A stretch of 64,000 nt of DNA from Nicotiana tabacum (Eukaryota; Streptophyta; Magnoliopsida; Solanales; Solanaceae). The stretch lies in NCBI RefSeq assembly GCF_000715075.1, contig NC_134082.1, positions 188,655,948 through 188,719,947 on the forward strand, given 5' to 3'. The position numbers were made by a program, and so were the translations under genes. Under the pieces are notes generated by a model. The model had not been told where the DNA came from. It did no database searches and was given only the letters and a program-made list of their open reading frames with translations. Every line of letters starts with the position of its first letter. The first letter of the stretch is position 1. Below, piece after piece: positions 10,881 through 21,730 of this stretch.

Positions 10881-13800
10881 TCATGCTAAGACAGTGACAT
10901 TGGCTATGCCGGGTGTGCCACAGATTGAGTGGCGAGGTTCGATTGATTATGTTCCCAGTATGGTAATTTCATTCTTGAAGGCCCAACGTATGGTTGGGAA
11001 GGGTTGTCTTTCATATCTAGCCTTTGTGAGGGATGTCGGTGCAGAGACTCCTATTATTGATTTTGTTCCAGTTGTGAGGGATTTTCCCGATGTGTTTCCT
11101 GTGGACCTATCGGGCATGCCATTGGATAGGGATATTGATTTTGGTATTGACCTGGTGCCGGGCACTCAACCCATCTCTATTCCACCGTATCGTATGGCAC
11201 CAGCGGAGTTGAAAGAGTTAAAGGAGCAGTTTCAGGAACTCCTTAATAAGGGGTTTATCTGGCCTAGTGGGTCATCTTAGAGTGTGCCGGTTCTATTTGT
11301 GAAGAAGAAGGATAGCACTATGAGGATGTGCATTGATTATAGGCAGTTGAACAAAGTAACAGTTAAGAACAAGTATCATTTGCCTCGCATTGATGATTTA
11401 TTCGACCAGCTTCAGGGAGCGAGAGTGTTCTCCAAGATTGATCTTCATTCAGATTATCACCAGTTGAAGATCAGGGACTCAGATATTCTTAAGAAAGCTT
11501 TCAAGACCCCATATGGTCATTATGAGTTCTTGGTGATGTCTTTTGGGCTGGCCAATACCCCAGTAGCATTCATGCATTTGATAAACATCGTGTTTCGGCC
11601 TTATCTTGACTCATTTGTCATAGTCTTCATTGATGATATTTTGGTATACTCGCGTAGTCAGGAGGAGCACGTGGAGCATTTGAGAGTTGTGTGGCAGAGA
11701 TTGAGGGAGGAGAAACTTTATGCAAACTTCTCCAAGTGTGAGTTTTGGCTTAGTTTAGTGTCTTTCTTGGGACACGTATTGTCCAACAAGGGTATTCAGG
11801 TTGATCCGAAGAAGATAGAGGCGGTTCAGAGTTGGCCCACACCGTTCTCAGCTATAGAGATTCACAACTTCCTTGGTTTGGCGGGTTATTACCGTCGGAT
11901 TGTTTAGGGATTCTCATCTATCGTACCGCTCTTAACGAAGTTGACTCAAAAGGGTGCTCTATTCAGGTGGTCGGATGATTGTGAGGAGAGCTTTTAGAAG
12001 TCCAAAACTACATTGACCATAGCTCCAGTGTTAGTTTTGCCATCAGCTTCAGTTTTATATACCATGTATTGTGATGCTTCGAGAGTTGGTATTGGGTGTA
12101 CGTTGATGCAGGAGGATAGAGTTATTGCTTATGATTCTCGTAAGTTAAAGCCCCGTGAGAATAACTATGTTGTTCATGATTTGGAGTGGGTTGTCGTTGT
12201 TCACGTGTTGAAGATTTGGAGGCATTACTTATATGGTGTGTCTTGTAAGGTGTTTACTGATCATCGTAGCCTCCAGTACTTGTTCAATCAGAAGGATCTC
12301 AATTTGAGGTAGCGGAGATAGTTAGAGCTGCTAAAGGATTATGATATTAATATATTGTACCATCCGGGGAAGGCCAATGTGATGGCCGATGCTTTGAGCC
12401 AGAAGGCGGTTAGTATGGGAAGTTTGGCATATATTCCATTTAGGGAGAAACCTCTTACAGTTAATGTTCAAGCCTTGGCCAATCGGTTCGTGAGGTTAGA
12501 TATTTCGGAGCCCAGCCGGGTATTGGCTTGTGTTATTTCTCGATTTTCCTTATATGATTGCATCGGAGAGCGGCAGTATGATGATCCTCATTTACTTGTC
12601 CTTAAGGATAGAGTTCAGCACGATGATGCCAGAGATGTGACCATTGGTGATGATGGGGTGTTGAGGATACAGTGCCAGATATGTATGCCCAATGTAGATA
12701 GGCTTCGGGAGTTGATTCTGGAGGAGGCCCATAGTTCGCGGTATTCCATTCATTCGGGTGCCGCCAATATGTATCAGGATCTGAGACAGCATTATTGATG
12801 GAGGAGAATAAAAAAGGACATTGTGGGATTTTTAGCTCGGTGTCTCAATTGTCAGCAGGTGAAATAAGAGCATCAGAGACCATGTGGCTTGCTTCAACGG
12901 ATGGATATTCCAAAGTGGAAGTGGGGGCGGATCACCATGGATTTTGTAGTTGGGCTCCAACGGACTTTGAATATGTTCGATGCTATTTGGGTGATTGTGG
13001 ATCAACTGACCAAGTTTGCGCACTTCATTCCTGTGTGTACTACCTATTCTTCAGAGCGGTTGACAGAGATCTATATCCAGGAGATTGTTCATTTGCATGG
13101 TATCCCAATTTCCATCATTTCAGATAGGGGCACTCAGTTTACTTCGCAGTTTTGGAGGTCTGTGTAGCGAAAGTTGGGTACTCAGGTGGAGTTGAGTATA
13201 ACTTTTCACCCTCAGACGAACGGGCAGTCCGAGCGCACTATTCAGATATTGGAGGATATGTTGCATGGTTGTGTCATTGATTTCGGAGGGTCATGGGATC
13301 AGTTTCTACCGCTCGCAGAGTTTGCTTATAACAACAGCTGCCAGTCGAGTATTCAGATGGCTCCATATGACGCTTTGTACAGGAGGCGGTGTAGATCTTT
13401 GGTTGGTTGGTTTAAGCCGGGTGAGGCTAGGCTATTGGGTACAGACATGGTGCAGGATGCTTTAGAAAAGGTGAAGATGATTCAGGAGAGGCTTCGTACA
13501 GTGCAGTCGAGACAAAAGAGTTATACTGATAGGAAGGTTCGGGATGTGTCCTACATGGTTGGTGAGAAGGTTCTATTGAAGGTTTCACCTATGAAGGTTG
13601 TTATGAGATTTGGGAAGAAGGGTAAATTGAGTCCTCAGTTCATTGGGCCTTTCGAGGTGCTTTGGAGGATTGGGGAGGTGGCTTATGAGCTTGTTTTTCC
13701 ACCCACCTTGTCAAGTGTGCATCAGGTATTTCATGTTTCTATGCTTCGGAAGTATATTGGCGATCCGTCTCATGTTTTGGATTTCAGCACGGTCCAGTTG

Positions 13801-14031
13801 GATGATGGTTTGACATATGATGTGGAGCCAGTAGCTATTTTGGAGCATTAGGTTTGAAAGATGAGGTCAAAGGATATAGCTTCAGTGAAAGTGCAGTGGA
13901 GAGGTCGGCCCGTAGAGGAGGCTACCTGGGAGACCGAGCGGGAGATGTGGAGCAGATATCCTCACCTATTTGAGGCTTCAGTTATGTTTCTTGACTCGTT
14001 CAAGGACGAACGTTTGTTTAAGAGGGGATGA
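10876..14031 (+). pseudogene. pol: TE-C: Tekay/Del chromovirus pol (RT, RNase H, integrase, chromodomain)
   Basis: One reading frame runs from GAT at 10876 to a terminal TGA at 14029-14031, directly before the LTR, with no frameshift. It starts at the end of the protease region (TVTLAMPGVPQIEWRGSIDY), then RT ([16 protein letters not shown], catalytic FIDD at 11626-11637), RNase H ([17 protein letters not shown]), integrase ([38 protein letters not shown]) and a chromodomain (VKVQWRGRPVEEATWETERE), thought to guide integration to heterochromatin. Ten in-frame stops occur, at 11278, 11905, 11995, 12310, 12319, 12796, 12865, 13165, 13849 and 13855. The 5' LTR, gag and most of protease are missing. 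ORF starts before 10876 belong to the adjacent Athila LTR. Confidence 0.93.
14020..14031 (+). promoter_or_regulatory. Polypurine tract of TE-C
   Basis: AAGAGGGGATGA immediately precedes the LTR start TGTAATGACCCG. It overlaps the last codons and stop of pol, as is usual for Tekay elements. Confidence 0.8.
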
Positions 14032-14758
14032 TGTAATGACCCGACCGGTCGTTTCATGAGTTACCGCTCTGTTTCCCCATTTCTGCTTCTTATTGCCTTG
14101 TTCAGCTGTATTTTGTGTTATCGGGTTGGTTGGCTCGGGTTCGGAGAGGTTTTGGTAAGGTTTGAGACACTTAGTCTCTTTTGAGTGAGCTTAAGTTGGA
14201 AAAGCCAACCGGATGTTGACTTATGTGTTACAGGGCTCGAATGTGAGTTCCAATGGTTCGGATAGCTTCAGGAGGCGATTTGGGACTTAGGAGCGTGATC
14301 GGAATGTGTTTTGGAGGTATGGAGTAGATTTAGGCTTGAATTGGCGAAATTGGAATTTTGGCGTTTTCCGGTTGATAGGTGAGATTTTAATATAAGGTTC
14401 GAAATGGAATTCCGGAAGTTGCAGTAGGTCCGTTGTGTCATTTGGGATGTGTGTGCAAAATTTTAGGTCATTCGGACGTGGTTTGGTAGACTTTTTGATC
14501 GAAAGCGGAATTTAGAAGATTTTGGAATTCTTAGGCTTGAATTCGATGCAAATTTGGTGTTTTGATATTGTTTTGAGTGTTCCAAAGGTTGGAACAAGTT
14601 TGAATGAAGTTATGGGATATGTTGGCATGTTTGGTTGAGGTCACAAGGGCCTCGGGTGAGTTTTGGGTGGTTAAACGGATGAAATTGCATGTTGAAAAGT
14701 TGCAGATTTTGCTTCAGGTCTGTTGCAGGCCTTTTATTCTTCACGATCGCGTATAAGG
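14032..14758 (+). repeat. 3' LTR of TE-C, truncated
   Basis: The LTR begins TGTAATGACCCGACCGGTCG, a start I recognise from Tekay-type elements of Solanaceae. After 727 bp it is cut by the LTR of TE-D at 14759. No gene is visible. Confidence 0.8.
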
Positions 14759-17700
14759 TGTCACGCCCCCTTTCCCTTTTTGCATCAGAAAATCGGGTTT
14801 ATGACATTATTTGGGGTAGGACAACTCATTCCTTTTGGGAACTGGGTTTGCCTTTGAAGAGTCGCCACCTAATGATTTAAGGTGCATTAGGACACCTATA
14901 GAGTTCATTTCTAAGTTTGTTTGATAACCAGAGATAGGGTAAGGGCTTAAAATTATCCTAAGGGGAAGGTGTTAGGCACCCCTCAGGATCCATTAGTGTG
15001 GTTTCCGGCCAGACAGTTTTGTGAATTTTGTACAATTAGCAAACAGACAAGTATAGGCTCAAGTAGTAAGGGATTTAAGTTTAAACAAATAAGAGTTTGA
15101 AAACAATTGTTAAAAGGCAAATTTTGAAAAAAAAGGAATTACATTTTACAAATACTCGAGAATGTAAAAGTAAAGGGGGGTGGTCCTAGGTTTATTTATA
15201 ATATGGATCACATCAATGCGATACCCGGTATGACACTCCTCAGAAGAGGGGATACACATGGTATTAGCACACCGGTCATCATATCCATATCTACCCTTCC
15301 CACCCCTTTAAGGTATTAAAGCGTGAATTGGTCTCGACCTCGATTGCATACTATTACCCATCCCGTTCCTATCAGTCCCAGAGGAATTTAGGACTATTAT
15401 TCCTATAAGAGGGAGGATTTTAGGCTGACTCTTAGGTTTTAAAGGTAAAAAGGCTAAGGCGACATACAAAACACGTAGGATTGCATATTAAAGGGAAACA
15501 TATAAACAAATAAGAGGCTCATATATACCTCCGCAGATAACGCACATAAATAGCATGACCTAAACACAGTTTGGGTTAGAATTTAAAGTACTAAGGCAGG
15601 GTGTTTTAATTGTTGAAGTAGACCAATTTATTACATAACTCAAATAAGAAGTCTGAATCAGGCCTGCCTGCTGGTTGTAGCCGTTGCTAATTAGCAAAGG
15701 CGGATTCAGTTTTATCATTATTACCTAAGGCTTGCCTAAGTTTGTATTGATGATGTCCTATATATATGATATCTATTACTGATTAAGAAGGCAGCAAAGC
15801 AGTGGTTAATTTTTTAAACAGCCGATTTGGATCTTATAGGCATGGTATCTAGTTGAACGTGGAATGAAGCAGGCAGGATTTGTTTAATCACAGTGAAATT
15901 CCTATAGGCATGATTTCTATAAAATATTGATTTTAATCTTATAGACATGATGTCTGATTATAGTCATTTAGATCCTATAAGCATAGTGTCTAAGTGTGGA
16001 AGTAAAACATGCATAATTTATTAAACAGATCCTATAGTCATGTTATCTACCCTTCTAATAGCTAAAGCATGCATAATCACCCCATCCCTGTCACTAGCCA
16101 GCCCCCAATATTTGTTACAAATTATTACAGACCAAAAATGACTGAAATACATCAGAAAAGTGCAAAATAAGGAGTTACAACCATAGGAAGCCTGATTCTT
16201 GACTTCTTCTCTGAGTTATGGAATAAACTACCTCAAATGCCAATGATGTTCAAAGTCTTTCTCATACCTGGGTGTGTCAAAGTTCTCTAAGGGTCTCAAG
16301 GGACCCCGGGCAGTGCTTACACCCAGGTTTGCATAACCAGATAGAGATGAGTGCAGTGTGGAAAGGTCAACCCTTATGTGTCCAAGTTCAGAGGGAGCTC
16401 AAGGGTCCCAAGGCAAGGCTCACTCAAGAGGGGCAAAACCTAGGTTTTAAGAATATAGTGGAAGTGCAGGATATAGAGATTTATTTAAAATTGGGTTACA
16501 ATAGTAAATGGTAAGGGTAATTTGAAAACAGTAGTAGCAAAACTCAAACTACGCAAAATCAGTAGTTACACAAAGGGGTCAAGGGGTTTTGGGAATACAT
16601 TGTATGAAGCATATGACCCTAGAAAGGGTCAGGTTTGGGTCATGCACAGCAATATCTGATGCTGACATGCCAACAAACCAGCCAGAGAACACAAAACACA
16701 TAGAGGGGATATGGGGGTTTGGGATTCATAAGTTAGCAAATCACATAACAAGTGACTGACAGAGTACATACATAGGGAAACATTATTAAAAGGGGAGGGG
16801 AACATATTATAGCATGTTAGTAATGTAATTTGACTGCATAAACATAAGTAGAAGTAGGTAAGAAGGAAAGAAACTGAAATAGCTAAAGAAACATGTTGTT
16901 GTTGAAGCTAAAATTAACTAGGACATACCAGTAAAGAAGCAAAGTGCAGAAAGGAAAAGTAGGCAAAAATTCCACAGTCTAGCCTTGGATTCCAGCCGGC
17001 TAGACAAAGCAGTAGCACAAGTAGTAGAGAAACGAGAGAAAGTTTTGACTGTAAGTGTGTGTTCTTGAACTCAATTGTTCGTCTTTGAAAGAAGAGGGGG
17101 TAGGTATTTATAGTTTTTAAAACGAGTGAAGAAGAGGTAAAGTCTTAAACACAAATATGGAAATAATCATAATCAGAATCAATTAACACAAGTTATTCCC
17201 TTTAATTAAGGAATCACTGTTTAACGGGTAGTAGCAGGTTTAATTAAGGAAAGAAATCAGTTTGGGAGAGATTTATCATTGCCATATAAGGGGAAGTAAA
17301 AACATGAAGTAAACAATCAAGTCTAAGTACAAAATAGGCTTGTTTTGGGAAAGGATTCAGCAAGGTAAAACATCAGAGTAAAGGAAAGAAATCAATTAAT
17401 TTAAACAAGCGAGTGAAATTAGGGTTCATAAAAGAAACGCTTTTGCAATCAGTAACAAGATCAAGATCAATCAAGGAAGAAACATGATTTTGCACTTCAG
17501 TATATAAATAGAGTGAACAGAAGCATCAGACATGTGAGGTCACGCACATTGGCAAAAGAGATAACACAGGCATACAGTAGCAACAGGGTAAGCTAGGATT
17601 TAGTAGTAAGAAAAATATTCGGAGCACAGTAGTCACGTAGGTCAAGTAGTCACATAGAATCAACAGTGAAGAAAACATAGCAACAGGTAAAGAGAATCAG

Positions 17701-19188
17701 AAACAAGTAAAGATCTCACAGTATCAAGTGAGGAAAACCTTTTAAGAAATTAGTGCTTAGACAGTGGTCGAGTTTTAAAGATGATAAGAACTCAAAATTA
17801 AACAAGTCAAACAAGGAAAAGAGAGTTAGGAACAAAGAACAAGTACACATTTAAACAGACAGTTTCAAAACTCAGATAAAACTAAAAGGAATTAGGGTTT
17901 TTTAACATGCTGAAATAGATAGAAGAACAATATGAGCAAATCGTTTTAAACATAGCAAAATCACAAACAACATTAAAATCAGAAAGAAATCTTTTGAAAA
18001 ACTTAAAGGAAAACCCCTAATCATCGAAAAAATGAAGAGTCGTTTTGAAAGAAAAGTTGAAGAACCTTCGAGAAAGCACTTAAGAAATTAATAATAAGTA
18101 CAAATCTAAGGTAGATCTGAAAGAAAAATTGAAAGATCTCGAAGATTAGGGTTTCGAAAAACCCAGAAAAGGTGAGAAAGGCCTTAAAAGTTACTGATCT
18201 AACCAGGAAAGTCAAGGATTTGACTTGAACGGCCATGGCTAGCCAGAGAAAGACCAGAGATGAAGGTTGGGAAAGGACTTGACCGAATTCCTTTGAGGAT
18301 TGGCCATAAAACCACAGAAACAAACACCAAGGAGCCATAGAAGGCTAATACACATCTCCAATGGCCATGGGAGGCCATGGATTAGGTAGGGATTGAGGTA
18401 GATTAGGGTGGGATTAGATGGCGACGGCTAGGGTTCATGTGAGATTTTCGAGAGAGTTGAGAGAACAAGAATTCAAGGGCGGTGTTTGGTGAAGAATGAG
18501 GTAGGTTTAGGGGTCTTTCAGGGTTAAACATAGTAAGGGCGAATATTGGCCTTTGATCTGAATGATCAATGGCCTGGATTAAAGAGGGTAGGTAGGGGAA
18601 ACCGGGTTGGGTCGTTTAATTGGGTTAGGGGTAGGGTTTGAATGGAAGTTGGGCCGGGGAAATTGGGTTTAATTTGGGGTCAGATTTAGGCTAAAATTGA
18701 AATGTAATTGGGCTATTATTTAAATAGCCAATTTCCCCTTTTAAAATTATAAAAAATAGTAAATTAATTTCTATAAATAAATTGAAAGTACTAACATGAG
18801 ACATATAATTAACAATTTAAAAATATAGGACTTAATTTTATGAATATAAAACACAATTAAATCTTAAAAAGGACTAATATTGTAACTATATGCAATTTAG
18901 CTTAAAAATACTAAATAAATTTGTAAAAATATGCAAAAACTACATTAGCTATATCTTAGCATAAATATAAAAGTCCAACAAATGAATTACCAAAATAATA
19001 ATTTTGGAAATAATTATTGGATTTTTATAGATAAAAGAGGAAAATAAATTGGTTTAAAAACCTTTAAAAATTATGGAAAAATAATAAAACACTTGGATAT
19101 GCTTACATATGCATATATATATATATATATGCCAACTTTAAGTTATTTTGCATATTGAAAATATATAGGAAAAAATTGGGTATCAACA
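14759..19188 (-). repeat. TE-D: 3' LTR of a minus-strand Ogre/Tat element
   Basis: Left edge TGTCACGCCCC, right edge GGGTATCAACA: TG...CA ends, 4430 bp. A polypurine tract follows on the right, so the internal region lies to the right and the element runs on the - strand. Near the left end are GAGTCGCCACC (about 14859-14869) and GGTGTTAGGCACCCCTCAGG, the same ordered motifs as in the LTRs of TE-B, TE-E and TE-G, though overall similarity is low. A minus-strand TATA-like CTATAAATACC lies near 17105-17115. No gene is supported. A short AT microsatellite lies near 19110-19130. Confidence 0.8.
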
Positions 19189-19298
19189 GCTTCCCCTCTT
19201 TATCCGGGAAGGATGAAAGAGTTGTCGGGTAAAGATATGATGGCCAATTTTGACCGAGCGAAATGGTTCGAAGAGGTTTAGGCCGTACCCTGGCTTTC
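19189..19298 (-). other. TE-D internal stub with polypurine tract
   Basis: Read on the - strand, AAAGAGGGGAAGC (19189-19201) directly abuts the LTR and is the PPT. The remaining 95 bases resemble the corresponding part of TE-G (GACCGAGCGAAATGGTTCGA against GACCGAACCTCTGCTTC). They stop abruptly near 19298, where integrase code of TE-E begins in the opposite orientation. Confidence 0.7.
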
Positions 19299-19790
19299 CA
19301 ACATTATCTGTCGTTTTGGTATTCCTAAAACTATCATTACAGACAATGCTGCAAATTTGAACAACCATTTGATGAGGGAGGTATGTGAACAATTTAAGAT
19401 CACGCATCGGAATTCTACCCTTATCGGCCCAAAGTTGTTGAAGCAGCGAACAAAAACATCAAGAAGATCCTCAGGAAAATGATTCAAAGTTCTAGACAAT
19501 GGCATGAAAAGTTGTTGTTTGCATTGTTGGGATATCACACAACTGTGCGCACATCAGTTGGAGCAACACCCTATCTATTGGTTTATGGCACTGAAGCTGT
19601 AATACCCGCAGAAGTTAAAATTCCATCCCTTTGAATCATCGGTGAAGCTGAGATCGAGGATAATGAATGAGTCAAGATCCGTCTAGAACAATTAACCGTG
19701 ATTGTTGAAAAGTGAATGGCCGCAGTGTGCCATGGGCAGTTGTATCAACAAAGAATGGCCCGTTCCTACAACAAGAAAGTGCAACCTTTC
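19299..19790 (+). pseudogene. pol: TE-E integrase fragment, Ogre/Tat type
   Basis: Translation in pieces gives NIICRFGIPKTIITDNAANL (second catalytic Asp), a damaged segment with VVEAAN (the Glu region), IKKILRKMIQSSRQWHEK, GATPYLLVYGTEAVIPAEVK and AVCHGQLYQQRMARSYNKKV. These match the integrase of TE-G closely in order and wording. Several in-frame stops and at least two frame changes occur. A short deletion lies just before VVEAAN, between the second Asp and the Glu. Everything upstream (LTR, ORF1, gag, RT) is absent because the sequence joins TE-D at 19298. Confidence 0.85.
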
Positions 19791-21119
19791 TCTAGGGTTC
19801 AGTCACACCAAAACAAAAATCCACATCCCCCCCAAAGTTGAAACTGGGGCAAAATTTATAATGGTTCGACGACGATTCACCTGAAAGGTTCCAAAGTTGT
19901 AATTCAATCCAAACTTTTTTTACCCTAAATCCTGTTCAAAGTCCTTCTGATCAATCGGTAAAGAAGTTCAAAATGGGAGGATATTGGTTATTTGGATCTG
20001 ATACAATCAAATGAGAGAAATAAAATGAGAGAGTCTTATTGTTGAAAATCCACACGGGCATGCCCGTAAGGCGATGATGAGCAGAGAAATTGAAAATGAG
20101 AGAGTCTTGTTAGTGAAAACTCACAAAAAACACTATAAGGCAAATGTGAGAAGAGAAATGGGAGAGGTCAGTTGGTGAAAACCCGCAAAGGGCGCCACTG
20201 ATCGAAAAGGGAATCACTTACAACCATCGGTACTGATAAGAGTCCTGGCAAGGTTTCTCGATTTTGAGATATGGATTATGAAGGGTTTTGTAAGAGTTGG
20301 ATGGTTTGCACAAATCGGGTATCCAGTCCAAGAAGCATGTCATTTCTATTGAAGTCTGTGTGCACTCCAGATAAGTTCTTTCCTCTAAAGGGACACTTCT
20401 CATTTAAATTCATTATTCTGTCCGTTGTTTACTTTCCTTTGAATCCCTTTCGGTCTAATTCTCCTCCGAAACTAATACAAAGAAAAGATGGCAAGATTAG
20501 TTTTACAGGGTTTTGTCTGACAGAAAGCTAAAATTCAAGAAAAAGCACCCAGCCTCAGCAGGTGCATCAAGTCAATCTCGACTGGCCATGTTGGCTGATG
20601 CTCTAGAGTCCAAACACTTGAAAATAAAGGAAATCAAAGTCAAGTGCCCATAAAGGCAAAATAAAATGAAAAGGCCAATTCCCACACGGGTTAACCATCA
20701 TGGGGAATTTTGGAAAGTCAAGATCCCTGGGTTTTGAAATGAAACCAATTTCCAGAAAGCCAGCAAGCAATGGAGATCTTACAGAAATAACTGGGTCGAG
20801 ATCAAGTGATTGAAACAATCAAGGCCACAAAACCAATCACCGTTTCAAACGGACAAATTGTTCTATGATTTGAAAGCAAAAAAACAGGTGCAATCCAAAA
20901 TAACCTTGCAAGAAGCAGGTGCAATAAAAACAAGGTACGCAGAAACCAAAACGGTTCTGCAACAAAAGTTAACCCGAAAAGGGAAGTCCCTTTCAAAACT
21001 CTTCATGCATTCTCCTGAATAAAGTGCTAAAAGTAAAAGTGAAAGAAAGAAGAAGAAAAATTCAAAATCATGTTAGCCTACAATCTCCAATCTCTAGCTA
21101 CGCTTTTTCAGTATAGGGT
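19791..21119 (+). other. TE-E 3' untranslated region
   Basis: No gene is supported. Motifs shared with the same region of TE-G include AAACTGGGGCAAAATT at 19840-19856 and the AATGAGAGAGTCTT hairpin units at 20024-20203. ORFs such as 20271-20531 and 20810-21022 have no recognisable domain and no counterpart frame in TE-G. Confidence 0.6.
20035..20203 (+). repeat. Three bulged-hairpin units in the TE-E 3' region
   Basis: Three units begin with a version of AAAATGAGAGAGTC and contain a version of GGTGAAAAC. Unit 2 pairs CTTGT-T-AGTG (20106-20115) with CACTATAAG (20131-20139). Unit 3 pairs GGTCAGT-T-GG (20166-20175) with CCACTGATC (20195-20203). Unit 1 (from 20035) is decayed. The single-base bulge between the two stem parts is kept. 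Confidence 0.6.
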
Positions 21120-21712
21120 CACACTCCCTAGTTGATCCCGGCATAACCCGTGGACCCTTTCCGGCATAATCCGATGACTTCCCGGCATAACCCGTGGACC
21201 TTCCCGGCATAACCCGTGGACCTTTCCAGCATAACCCGATGACTTTCCCTAGCATAACCCGTGGACCTTTCCAGCATAACCCGATGACTTTCCCGGCATA
21301 ACACGTGAACCTTTCCGGCATAACCCCTGGACCTTTTCGGAATAACCCGTGGACCTTCCTCGGCATAACCCGATGACTTCCTCGGCATAACCCGAGGACC
21401 TTTCCGGCATAACCCGCTGACTTTCCCGGCATAACCCGTGGACCTTTCCGCCATAGCCCGATGACTTTTCCGGTATAACCCGTGGACCTTCCCGGCATAA
21501 CCCGTGGACCTTACCGGCATAACCTGATGACTTTTTCCGGCATAACACGTGGACCTTTTCGGCATAATTCGATGACTTTTACGGCATAACCCGTGGACCT
21601 TCCGGCATAACCCGATGACTTTCCCGACATAACCCGTGGACCTTTCCGGCATAACCCGATGACTTTTCCAGCATAACCCGTAGATCCTTTCCGGTATAAC
21701 CCAATGACATTT
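21120..21712 (+). repeat. Minisatellite of about 22-23 bp units in TE-E
   Basis: The unit CGGCATAACCCGTGGACCTT alternates with CGGCATAACCCGATGACTTT, giving a dimer of about 45 bp. About 26 units fit the span. It sits between integrase and the PPT, where Tat-lineage elements often hold tandem repeats. Long open frames on the - strand (for example 21128-21739) follow from the periodicity and are not called as genes. Confidence 0.9.
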
Positions 21713-21716
21713 CGAG

Positions 21717-21730
21717 CAAAGAGGGGCAGT
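21717..21730 (+). promoter_or_regulatory. Polypurine tract of TE-E
   Basis: CAAAGAGGGGCAGT directly precedes the LTR start TGTGAGCATG. The same AAAGAGGGGCAG sequence is the PPT of TE-G. Confidence 0.85.

Noticed and set aside
18021..18338. 105-codon minus-strand ORF in the TE-D LTR
   Set aside because: Phe/Leu/Ser-rich, no recognisable domain, and not found in related LTRs of the window.
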